From Euryarchaeota archaeon UBA86 (GTDB lineage Archaea; Thermoplasmatota; Poseidoniia; Poseidoniales; Thalassarchaeaceae): DNA of 14,152 bases. Position 1 is the stretch's first letter. Each line of letters begins with the position of its first letter. The DNA lies in the NCBI GenBank assembly GCA_002503055.1, contig DAQX01000003.1:1-14152 (forward strand), read 5' to 3'. Shown one piece after another: positions 6,984 through 14,139 of this stretch. A program made the position numbers and the translations under genes. Below the pieces are notes generated by a model. It searched no databases. It was not told the origin of the DNA and saw only the letters and a program-made list of their open reading frames with translations.

Positions 6984-8699
6984 ATGGTCTTACTTCCCGA
7001 CTACCCTCAGAAGACCGTCCAAGCACACGGTGTGAGAGTAGAGAGACTGGCTCTTACATGCACTCTCCTGCTCATTGCAGCCGGTGGTTGGTGGCTTACA
7101 CGCACGGTAGAAGTGGAGACTGATGCACTATCGACTTACGGCCCAGTAGTGATTCTATTCACTTCTGCCTTAATGTTGAGAGATTTGGTTTTCTTCGGCC
7201 CCAAGGAAAGGTCCAGACTGACTGCTGCGTCTAATATCTCATGGCCTAGCATACTTGCCTTCGCTGGAGTGACATACGGACCAGGTGATGAGGCGATTGC
7301 CGCAGCGATGTTGGTAATTGTCTCAGCCTTCCTCTGGTGGTTCACCAATCAACAGTTGGCGGGAACCATCCCTACAAGGAGGTGGAGGGGAATGACCAGC
7401 ATAGCCGGACTTGCCGTAGCACTTTCGGTTCTAGTCTCACTCAGTGATGACCTAATTCTGTGGGCTATTGTCTTCGCCGCCACATGCTTCACAATGATTC
7501 CTGATTTACTTGCAAAGGATGATGATTATGAGGCTAGAAATGAGTTTGCCGAGATGCTTGAGCAGGCCGAGTCTAGAATCCTCGCTATTAGGGAAAACTC
7601 TTCGGGAATGGAACAAGCATCCTCTATGCTAAAAATTGCTAGAGAGGAAGGTTGGAGCAATCCAGAAAGAGGAATGAAGTTAATTTCTCAGGCTGAGAAT
7701 GAAATTGAGAGGATTACTGCATTCTCAGGAGACCTCCAAGCAATCCGAGCAGATGCTCTGGAAGCCGTTGAGAGGGCTGAGAACATCACCATAGAAGCGA
7801 CAGGGCCGAGGAAAGCATTTGATTTGGGCGACAGAGAGGCGGATTTAGGATCCTTCAGAGAGGCAGAACTTCTCTACCGCAGAGCCAAGTCCAAGTCTGA
7901 GATAGTCGAGAAGCATTGGCAAGTAGCATTTGATTCGATTTCTACCGCAGAGGCAGCCATAGCTGACCACTCTGGACATCAGGCCGAAGGGGTAATCGCA
8001 ATCCTCAATTCAGCAAAGCAGGCGATGGAGGCAGAAGACCCCGTAGAAGCACTACACATCGCATCTTCAATCCCAGCCCACATCGAGAGTATGGGTTCGA
8101 CTGATGAGGCCGCAATCAAGTCGCTAAATGATGCTGAGCACGCTGTCGCCGCCGTAGAAGGAGGAATACAGATTGCAACTAAGGATAGGCTTGAACAGGC
8201 TCGTAATGCCCTGCAATCAGGTGATTCTGCTTTAGCAAAGGGCCTAGCGGATAGTGTACTCAGAGATGTGAGATCAACTTCCGAAGCAATGCAGGAGGTT
8301 CAGCGTGCTCTACGTCAGAAGAAGCAGATTGAGGCAAGGTTCCCTGAGTCATCTAAGCAGGATTGGTCCAACAGAATGTCGCGGGTAACCGAGAGTGCTG
8401 ACTCAGGAGATTGGGTGGATGCAGCAGAGTCGCTGCAATCTCTGACCTCCGATCTACAGGCGCATGAGCATAGTATATCTGAGGCATCAGAGTTAGTCCG
8501 TTTCGTCGAAGAAGAATGGAAAAATCTCAGATCTAAATTGGATTCTGCTGGTATCGGACCTAGCGATACCTCCAGAATGGAAGCCGAGAAGACAGTCGCT
8601 GATGCAGCAGTAGCACTCTCATCAGGCGACATAGAAGCATGTCATGCTGCACTAGCATCAGCCGGAGAGCACTTGGAATCACTAGGAAGACTTGCCTAA
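6984..8699 (+). CDS. Membrane protein with long cytoplasmic helical-repeat domain
   Basis: I do not recognise this family. About the first 180 residues are hydrophobic, with probable membrane helices near 21-39, 52-70, 86-98, 103-122, 137-154 and 157-175. From about 183 to the end the protein is soluble, strongly helical, and rich in Ala, Glu and Ser. A motif of the form A-x-x-L-x-S-G-D-x-x-x-A recurs about every 62 residues (see the repeat entry). It contains no Walker, kinase, peptidase or metal-binding motif that I can see, so a scaffold or sensor role at the membrane is more likely than catalysis. The ATG at 6984 has a GGTGA Shine-Dalgarno at 6973-6977, six bases upstream. It lies 52 bases behind the serine hydrolase on the same strand, probably in one operon. 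Its stop abuts the trhO stop on the other strand with no base between. Coding call strong, function unknown. Confidence 0.88.
   Translation: MVLLPDYPQKTVQAHGVRVERLALTCTLLLIAAGGWWLTRTVEVETDALSTYGPVVILFTSALMLRDLVFFGPKERSRLTAASNISWPSILAFAGVTYGPGDEAIAAAMLVIVSAFLWWFTNQQLAGTIPTRRWRGMTSIAGLAVALSVLVSLSDDLILWAIVFAATCFTMIPDLLAKDDDYEARNEFAEMLEQAESRILAIRENSSGMEQASSMLKIAREEGWSNPERGMKLISQAENEIERITAFSGDLQAIRADALEAVERAENITIEATGPRKAFDLGDREADLGSFREAELLYRRAKSKSEIVEKHWQVAFDSISTAEAAIADHSGHQAEGVIAILNSAKQAMEAEDPVEALHIASSIPAHIESMGSTDEAAIKSLNDAEHAVAAVEGGIQIATKDRLEQARNALQSGDSALAKGLADSVLRDVRSTSEAMQEVQRALRQKKQIEARFPESSKQDWSNRMSRVTESADSGDWVDAAESLQSLTSDLQAHEHSISEASELVRFVEEEWKNLRSKLDSAGIGPSDTSRMEAEKTVADAAVALSSGDIEACHAALASAGEHLESLGRLA
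7653..8630 (+). repeat. Five degenerate ~62-residue helical repeats (protein level)
   Basis: Within the 571-residue membrane protein, turn motifs fall at residues 223-224 (GW), 289-290 (GS), 351-352 (ED), 413-414 (GD), 475-476 (GD) and 548-549 (GD). Distances are 66, 62, 62, 62 and 73 residues. Each turn is preceded by a helix with small residues (AMEAED, ALQSGD, SADSGD, ALSSGD) and is followed two to four residues later by an A-rich helix (EALHIASSI, LAKGLADSV, DAAESLQSL, ACHAALASA). The repeats have diverged at the DNA level. The spacing was counted by hand. Confidence 0.6.
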
Positions 8700-9512
8700 T
8701 CAGGATTCTATGCAGTAAGGACAGTACTGTCCGATGACATATTGCTCAGACTTCTGCTCATCAGCAGAAAGAGGCTCGCGACACTTGAAGCACATTACAA
8801 TCTCAGTTTCTTCGAGTTGATGATCTAGAGCCACTCGCTGGTCAAACACGAAACAGTCACCTTTCCAGTGAGTGCCCCCACACTCTTCGAAGTAGCCAAG
8901 AATGCCCCCTTCCAATTGCCGAACATCATCAAATCCAGATTTCAGCATAACTGCAGACGCCTTCTCACAACGAATACCTCCTGTACAGTACATCACCACT
9001 GTCTTCGATCGATACTCTTCCGGTAACTCCTCTATAGCCCCCGGAAATTCCCTGAAGGTCGCTATGTCTAGGTCAACAGCGCCTTCGAACATCCCGACTC
9101 TTGTTTCGTAGTCGTTCCTTGTATCGAGAACGACTACATCATCGCCCTCGTCGAGCATTTGCTTGAAATCCCCAGGAGAGATGTATGGTCCGGTGAACTC
9201 TGCCGGCCTGATATCATCCATTCCAAGAGCGATAATCTCCCTCTTACGCTTAACTAGCATCCTACGGAACGGCTGGTAGTCGGTATGACTGGTCTTGATT
9301 GGTATTCCAGCAAGGCGCTCATCAGTCTTGAGATAAGCGAGAAAAGCATCAGTTGACTCTTCCGTTCCTGCTATGAAGAAGTTGATCCCATTTGGACTTA
9401 GCAGAACCGTTCCCTTTAGACCTACATCAGTGCACAGATCTAGCATTGGTTGGCACAACTCATCCCTATCTGGTAACTCAACGAAGCGGTATCCCGCGAT
9501 GTTGACTATCAT
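8700..9512 (-). CDS. trhO: tRNA uridine-34 hydroxylase, rhodanese family
   Basis: TrhO (formerly YceA/UPF0176) hydroxylates U34 of certain tRNAs to 5-hydroxyuridine using molecular oxygen; this is known for the bacterial enzymes. The 270-residue protein has the family layout: an N-terminal domain of about 100 residues with GLKGTVLLSPNGIN at 31-44, a rhodanese domain from about 110 to 215, and a C-terminal zinc-ribbon-like tail. The rhodanese loop is MYCTGGIRCEKAS, with catalytic Cys176 and Cys182. The tail carries C241-x2-C244 and C264-x2-C267, usual for the family. The ATG at 9512 has a GGAGTGAT Shine-Dalgarno (9518-9525) that contains the thrS stop codon, so the two genes are probably translationally coupled. 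It ends the arcC-thrS-trhO operon. A sulfurtransferase role is the alternative, but the full-length family match favours TrhO. Confidence 0.92.
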   Translation of the reverse strand: MIVNIAGYRFVELPDRDELCQPMLDLCTDVGLKGTVLLSPNGINFFIAGTEESTDAFLAYLKTDERLAGIPIKTSHTDYQPFRRMLVKRKREIIALGMDDIRPAEFTGPYISPGDFKQMLDEGDDVVVLDTRNDYETRVGMFEGAVDLDIATFREFPGAIEELPEEYRSKTVVMYCTGGIRCEKASAVMLKSGFDDVRQLEGGILGYFEECGGTHWKGDCFVFDQRVALDHQLEETEIVMCFKCREPLSADEQKSEQYVIGQYCPYCIES

Positions 9513-9517
9513 ACGAT

Positions 9518-9525
9518 ATCACTCC
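9518..9525 (-). promoter_or_regulatory. Shine-Dalgarno of trhO overlapping the thrS stop
   Basis: The minus strand reads GGAGTGAT with a five-base spacer to the trhO ATG. The TGA inside it (9521-9519) is the thrS stop codon. This ties trhO initiation to ribosomes finishing thrS. Confidence 0.65.
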
Positions 9526-11471
9526 GGAGGAACAATCCCAAGCTCAGTACTACGGTTTGCGATCTCGGCAAAGATTTCAGCCACGAACTCATCCAGAGGG
9601 AGTCCATTTCGCTGCGCTCCACTACGCCCTCTAACTGAAACAGTACCTGAACTGACCTCATCGTCTCCAATGATGACCATGTAAGCAGGACGCTGCTTTC
9701 TATGCAATCGAATCTTCCTGCCAATCGTACTGTCAGAATCATCAACTCTGACTCTGACTCCTGCGATTTTCAGCGCATCTTCTACTGTGGCAGCATGATC
9801 CTTGTGCTTCTCTGAGATCGTTATTACTTGCACTTGGATAGGAGAGAGCCAAGTCGGGAAGTTCCCAGCCCAGTGCTCAGTCAGGAAAGCGACAAACCTC
9901 TCGTGAGTTGATAGTGGGGCACGGTGGATGACGAAGACCTCACCATTCTCGGCACCAGTCTCGTCCTTGTAGGTTAGACCGAAACGCTCCTTAGCAGCGA
10001 AGTCCAACTGGATTGTGGACATTGATTCTTCTCTCCCGAGTAGAGTAGTGAACTGGATGTCGACCTTGGGTCCGTAGAAAGCTGCCTCGTCGATTGCCTC
10101 AACATAAGGAACTCCTAGATTATCCATTATCTCTCTGAGGTGGTCCTGAGTAATCTCCCAGTTTCCAGGCTGGTCGATGTACTTCTCAGTCTTCTCAGGA
10201 TCCCAGAGTGAGAGTCTGAAGTGATAATCATTGAACCCGAATGTAGAGTAGTAGTCCTGTACCATTCGTATGTTATCTGCAAACTCTTGAGCAACCTGGT
10301 CGAGTGTGCAGTAAATGTGGGCATCATTCATCGAAAGCATCCTTACACGTAATAGTCCGGCTAGAGTTCCTGAGAGTTCGTTACGGTAGACTGTTCCATA
10401 CTCGGCTATACGAACAGGTAGATCACGGTAGGAACGCTTCTTGTTGCGGTAGACTAGGTGGTGCATCGGGCAATTCATCGCTTTCAGGTAGTAAGAACCG
10501 TCATCCATTTCCATGGGCGGATACATTGAGTCAGCATAGTGCGGCAAGTGACCACTAGCCTCGAACAATTCTTTCTTACCTAGGACAGGTGTTGTGACGC
10601 GCTCGTATCCATACGCCTCCTCAGTCTCTATTGCAAACCGCTCGATTTCTGACTTGAGGATCTCGCCATTGGGCAGCCAAACCGGCAGACCTCTGCCAAT
10701 CAACTCATCAATCATGTAGAGCTCCATTTCCTTACCGATCTTCTTATGATCGCGCTTACCAGCTTCCTCAATTTGACGCACCCTCTCCTTCAGCGCATCC
10801 TTGCTCGCATAGCACATACCGTAGATTCTGACTAACGATTCTCGCTTGCTGTCTGCCCTCCAGTAGGCCTGACTGGTACTGTTTAGCTTGAACCAGCGTA
10901 GATGAGCGGTGCTTGGGACATGCGGTCCCCTACACAGATCAACGAAGTCACCTTGACGGTAGGTGGAAGACCCGACATCATGACCGATGTTGTCGTCCAT
11001 AATCTCAAGTTTGAATTGGTTTGAAGCAAACATCTCCCTCAGTGATTCGTTGTCGTGCTCCTCCCGAACCATGGCATGGTTAGCACGGACATGCTCGTTC
11101 ATCTTCTTCTCAATGGCCTTGAGGTCATCGTCACCAATTGGATCCATTTGGAAGTCGTAGTAGAAGCCGTTGTCAATAGGTGGCCCGATGGTTGGCTTAG
11201 CATTAGGAAACAATTCTGTGACCGCTTGAGCGAGGAGGTGAGCGCAGGAGTGGCGTAGAATGTACAGTCCTTCATCAGAGTCACCCGCAATCGGCTGTAC
11301 CGAGCAGTTCGAATCGAGAATATGAGAGAAGTCACGCTCAACACCATCGACTAGTGCAGCGACAGCGCCCGACTTTTTTCCGTGGACATTCAGAATAACT
11401 TCACCGGTAGTAATTCCGGATGCATACTCATGTGCTTCATCAGCACCAACATCGACTGAAATCATGCTCAT
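9519..11471 (-). CDS. thrS: Threonyl-tRNA synthetase, bacterial type with editing domain
   Basis: Charges tRNA-Thr with threonine. I chose the ATG at 11471 (650 residues) because GAGGAG lies six bases upstream. The frame also opens at a GTG at 11549 that overlaps the arcC stop, but with the ATG start key residues fall on the E. coli numbers. An N-terminal TGS-like domain covers about 1-65. The N2 editing domain has His74 and His78 (HSCAHLL) and Cys180 (DLCRGPH). The class II core has zinc ligands Cys334 (MNCPMH), His385 (DAHIYC) and His516 (IHRAP), Arg363 (YRNE) and AFYGPKVDIQF. The anticodon-binding domain forms the last 100 residues. This is the bacterial layout, not the archaeal form whose editing domain resembles D-aminoacyl-tRNA deacylase. 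In an archaeal genome that implies old transfer. It lies between arcC and trhO. Confidence 0.97.
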   Translation of the reverse strand: MSMISVDVGADEAHEYASGITTGEVILNVHGKKSGAVAALVDGVERDFSHILDSNCSVQPIAGDSDEGLYILRHSCAHLLAQAVTELFPNAKPTIGPPIDNGFYYDFQMDPIGDDDLKAIEKKMNEHVRANHAMVREEHDNESLREMFASNQFKLEIMDDNIGHDVGSSTYRQGDFVDLCRGPHVPSTAHLRWFKLNSTSQAYWRADSKRESLVRIYGMCYASKDALKERVRQIEEAGKRDHKKIGKEMELYMIDELIGRGLPVWLPNGEILKSEIERFAIETEEAYGYERVTTPVLGKKELFEASGHLPHYADSMYPPMEMDDGSYYLKAMNCPMHHLVYRNKKRSYRDLPVRIAEYGTVYRNELSGTLAGLLRVRMLSMNDAHIYCTLDQVAQEFADNIRMVQDYYSTFGFNDYHFRLSLWDPEKTEKYIDQPGNWEITQDHLREIMDNLGVPYVEAIDEAAFYGPKVDIQFTTLLGREESMSTIQLDFAAKERFGLTYKDETGAENGEVFVIHRAPLSTHERFVAFLTEHWAGNFPTWLSPIQVQVITISEKHKDHAATVEDALKIAGVRVRVDDSDSTIGRKIRLHRKQRPAYMVIIGDDEVSSGTVSVRGRSGAQRNGLPLDEFVAEIFAEIANRSTELGIVPPE

Positions 11472-11477
11472 CGCACT

Positions 11478-11483
11478 CTCCTC
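11478..11483 (-). promoter_or_regulatory. Shine-Dalgarno that decides the thrS start
   Basis: The minus strand reads GAGGAG six bases before the ATG at 11471. The competing GTG at 11549 would add 26 residues with no family counterpart. Confidence 0.65.
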
Positions 11484-11545
11484 AGCGCGTTGGCGATGCG
11501 CATCGGATATGAAGCCAATCCCGAAGTACAGGCCGTAGGCCTGAA

Positions 11546-12454
11546 TCACTCGAGAACGAATTGGGTCCCTGCAGTCCCATCCACCATGCCCTGCATATCG
11601 GACAAAGCCCCGATTACTGCCCTGCCTCCTGACCTTTGTACAAAGTCACAGGCAGCCTCCACTTTAGGCCCCATAGATCCCTCTTCGAATTCGTACTTAC
11701 TCGCCTCTTCTGGAGTAATCGTATCTATCTTTTGAGCCTCTTCTGTCCCCCAGTCAAGGTACACTCCATCTGCATCGGTAGCGAGGATGAGAAGAGTTGC
11801 ATCTAGTTCGAACGCCAACAAAGCACTCGCCCTATCTTTGTCGATAACCACTTCTACTCCTTCTAGTGTACCATCTTCACGGTAGATTGTTGGAATCCCT
11901 CCTCCACCTGCACAGATTACCGTGCAACCGTGCTTGAGTAACCAGTGAATAGGTCTCATCTCGAAAATTCTTTGCGGCTCTGGTGAGGCAACTACTCTTC
12001 GCCAATTTTCACCATCAGGAGCGATACTCCATCCCCTTTCAGAAGCTAGTTGTTTTGCCTCATCTTCGCTGTACACAGGACCGATTGGCTTAGTCGGATT
12101 ATCAAATGCAGGATCTTCTGGGTCGACCTCGACCATAGTCAGAATCGCAGCCAAAGGCTCCTCCATCGGAAGCAGATTCCCTAGCTCTTGCTCGATCATG
12201 TAACCAATCATGCCCTCGGTCTGGGCGCCTAGGATGTCAAGTGGGTATTCCTCTACTTCTTTGTATGCTGCCGACTGTAGAGAAAGCAGCCCTACCTGCG
12301 GTCCATTTCCGTGTGAGATTACCAGTTGGTACTCGGTGGCCAGCGGAGCGAGCGCCTTTGCCGCAATCGCGACATTGGCGCGCTGATTCTGGGCAGTGAG
12401 AGGCTCACCCCTCCTTAGCAGAGCGTTCCCACCTAGTGCGACTACGACCCTCAT
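11546..12454 (-). CDS. arcC: Carbamate kinase
   Basis: Amino-acid-kinase-fold enzyme that interconverts carbamoyl phosphate + ADP with carbamate + ATP. In fermenters it harvests ATP from arginine or agmatine breakdown; in some archaea it has been proposed to supply carbamoyl phosphate. The ATG at 12454 gives 302 residues and the standard opening MRVVVALGGNALLRRGE; a TTG at 12469 would add five. Motifs: GGN at 8-10, SHGNGPQVG at 47-55, NPTKPIGPVY at 119-128 with the Lys typical of carbamate kinase, AGGGGIPT at 182-189, VIDKDRASALLA at 203-214, DADGVYLDWG at 227-236 and GSMGPKVEA at 259-267. These separate it from acetylglutamate, aspartate and UMP kinases. No arginine deiminase or ornithine carbamoyltransferase gene is in the window. 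It heads the arcC-thrS-trhO operon. No Shine-Dalgarno is visible, so it is probably leaderless. Confidence 0.96.
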   Translation of the reverse strand: MRVVVALGGNALLRRGEPLTAQNQRANVAIAAKALAPLATEYQLVISHGNGPQVGLLSLQSAAYKEVEEYPLDILGAQTEGMIGYMIEQELGNLLPMEEPLAAILTMVEVDPEDPAFDNPTKPIGPVYSEDEAKQLASERGWSIAPDGENWRRVVASPEPQRIFEMRPIHWLLKHGCTVICAGGGGIPTIYREDGTLEGVEVVIDKDRASALLAFELDATLLILATDADGVYLDWGTEEAQKIDTITPEEASKYEFEEGSMGPKVEAACDFVQRSGGRAVIGALSDMQGMVDGTAGTQFVLE

Positions 12455-12507
12455 GCCACTGACGCGCAAGCATGAAGCGATAAGAACACAGGCCCGCTGG
12501 ACTACTC
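12455..12507. promoter_or_regulatory. Divergent promoter region between arcC and the NAD kinase-like gene
   Basis: A 53-base gap separates two divergent ATGs, neither with a Shine-Dalgarno. The AT-rich stretch AGCGATAAGAAC (12477-12488) is the best TATA-like candidate for both. Its centre lies about 26 bases from the plus-strand ATG and about 28-30 from the minus-strand ATG, the right distance for leaderless transcripts starting at the codon itself. Inference from spacing; the match to a TATA consensus is weak. Confidence 0.35.
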
Positions 12508-13653
12508 ATGGTGCGACTTGGGCTACTAGTCAATCCCGACGCGGGCTTGGGTGGACGACTCGGTCTGAAGGGTTCTGATGGTCAGGCCAAACTAGCTCGC
12601 TCTATGGGTGCTGAAGATCGCTCAGGCCCTAGAATGAAAGCCATGCTAGAACACTTCTCATCCATCCACAGGGCCAGCTTTGATGAGATATCTTGGGTGA
12701 CTAGTGAAGGCCGAATGGGAACTGATTGGCTCCCGGAAGCAGAGATTGGCCTGATCAAAACTGTTCACTCCAGTAGTGGAGGTACTTCTGCTGCTGATAC
12801 ACAGGATGCAGTGAATGCATTACTTGAATCAGAAATCGACTTACTGGTCTACGCTGGAGGTGATGGAACTACTCGCGATGTGGTGGCAGCATTGGAAACA
12901 GCAGAATCCTCTGAAACTCCTGTAATCGGGGTGCCTACAGGAGTCAAGATGCACTCTGGATGCTTTGCTGCCTCCCCTAAGGCTGCGGCCGAAGCACTCT
13001 CATCTTGGCTCATAGGCGATTTACTTCTGGCTAGTACTGAAGTACTCGACCTTGATGAGGATCTGTATAGACAGGGTAAGTGGGTCGTGAGACTCTATGC
13101 TGAGGCAATGACCCCTTCCAGCCCTAGATGGATGCAAGGCTCCAAGCAAAGGGTCGAGGTGAGTGGGGAAGAAGATACAACAGAGGGACTGGCTGATCAC
13201 ATCCGTGAGATTCTGATTAGTGATGATCGAATAATAATCTGGGGTTCGGGGGGAACCTTGCGAAAAATCGGAGAGATGAATGGATTCGAGCCCACTACTC
13301 TTGGAATTGATGCTACGGCTGGAAAAGAGCAAGTTGGAACTGACTTGAGCGAATCCGACCTACTCGAGCTACTATCCGAACACGATGGTCAAACTACTCT
13401 TCTTCTCTCTCCAATGGGAGGACAGGGTTTCTTGATTGGCAGAGGCAACCTACAACTTTCTCCGCAAGTTCTCAGACTCATTGGAATTGACAATATTCTC
13501 GGTGTGGTGACTCCTGCAAAGTTACTGTCTGTTCGGAAATTGAGGATAGAGACTGGAGACTCAGAACTGGATGCCGAGTTCGCAGCCATGCGCTACATGA
13601 AGGTCCTACAGGGATATCGCACCACTAGAGTTCTACCAGTCGCTGTTGACTAA
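12508..13653 (+). CDS. ATP-NAD kinase-like protein (COG3199 family)
   Basis: Member of the NAD kinase / diacylglycerol kinase fold family, in the archaeal-bacterial COG3199 group annotated as predicted ATP-NAD or polyphosphate-NAD kinase. At 381 residues it is the usual length for the group. It opens with RLGLLVNPDAGLGGRLGLKG, typical of the group. The nucleotide-binding GGDG is at 117-120 (YAGGDGTTRD), GVPTGVKMHS at 141-150, and the C-terminal signature GGQGFLIGRGN at 304-314, followed by LSPQVLRLIG. All key motifs are intact. The predicted role is making NADP(H) in the cytoplasm, but biochemical assignments in this subgroup are thin, so kinase of a related substrate remains possible. It is divergent from arcC, stands alone before the next plus-strand gene 57 bases on, and has no Shine-Dalgarno. 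Family sure, substrate likely but not certain. Confidence 0.87.
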   Translation: MVRLGLLVNPDAGLGGRLGLKGSDGQAKLARSMGAEDRSGPRMKAMLEHFSSIHRASFDEISWVTSEGRMGTDWLPEAEIGLIKTVHSSSGGTSAADTQDAVNALLESEIDLLVYAGGDGTTRDVVAALETAESSETPVIGVPTGVKMHSGCFAASPKAAAEALSSWLIGDLLLASTEVLDLDEDLYRQGKWVVRLYAEAMTPSSPRWMQGSKQRVEVSGEEDTTEGLADHIREILISDDRIIIWGSGGTLRKIGEMNGFEPTTLGIDATAGKEQVGTDLSESDLLELLSEHDGQTTLLLSPMGGQGFLIGRGNLQLSPQVLRLIGIDNILGVVTPAKLLSVRKLRIETGDSELDAEFAAMRYMKVLQGYRTTRVLPVAVD

Positions 13654-13710
13654 ATCAATGCGTAGGAAAGATGTCGGATAAGTCATAGAGGGGCCCCCTT
13701 ACTGAAAGAC

Positions 13711-14139
13711 ATGGCGGAGGAAGCTGTTGTAGAGGTTTGGAGGAAACCAACTTGGAAAAACATCATCCTTTCTGGTGCGGCCACTGGTACAATACTCGCA
13801 ATACTGATTCTTACTGTGTTCATTCTTCCTGAACTTGATCCCGGATCTTTTGTAGTATTATTTGGTGGTTGGTTTTCATTAGCAGTGCTTTCAGCATTCA
13901 TATTAAGTCAAATATCGAAACGCGCCAAGTGGCCCGAAGTTAGCCTCAAAATTCTAATTCCTGTAGGGTGCATTACATCGGTTATTCCCTTACTTGGAAC
14001 TCTTTTCGGAATGCCAAACTCTGAACCAATTACCTTAGCCACAGTGGTTGCTATTGGGGCAATTGGGGGATTCTTTTGGTCGATTCCTTTCGCTATGTGG
14101 TCCTTTTTTAGCAGTGGAAGAACAACAGAAGAAGAATAA
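13711..14139 (+). CDS. Four-helix membrane protein of unknown function
   Basis: A 142-residue integral membrane protein. Hydrophobic helices are visible at about 17-39, 46-66, 79-99 and 108-131, with a basic segment (SKRAKW, 69-74) in the first long loop. The N-terminus is acidic (MAEEAVVEVW) and the tail is acidic too (TTEEE). I see no catalytic or transport motif and recognise no family. The ATG at 13711 is the only reasonable start, with no Shine-Dalgarno nearby. The 57-base gap before it (13654-13710) contains an 8-base palindrome GGGGCCCC at 13690-13697 and an AT-rich patch, GATAAGTCATAG. The gene looks more AT-rich than its neighbours, which may reflect membrane codons rather than transfer. 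The frame ends 13 bases before the window edge. The coding call rests on length and a coherent membrane pattern. Confidence 0.78.
   Translation: MAEEAVVEVWRKPTWKNIILSGAATGTILAILILTVFILPELDPGSFVVLFGGWFSLAVLSAFILSQISKRAKWPEVSLKILIPVGCITSVIPLLGTLFGMPNSEPITLATVVAIGAIGGFFWSIPFAMWSFFSSGRTTEEE

Noticed and set aside
8315..8632. Minus-strand open frame of 105 codons
   Set aside because: Antisense to the helical-repeat region; the Ser/Cys-rich composition mirrors Ala/Glu codons on the other strand.
11472..11549. N-terminal extension of ThrRS from a GTG overlapping the arcC stop
   Set aside because: It adds 26 residues with no family counterpart, while the ATG at 11471 has a good Shine-Dalgarno and restores E. 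coli numbering.
13690..13697. GGGGCCCC palindrome before the last gene, considered as a terminator or operator
   Set aside because: Only eight bases, no loop and no T-tract; too short to call.
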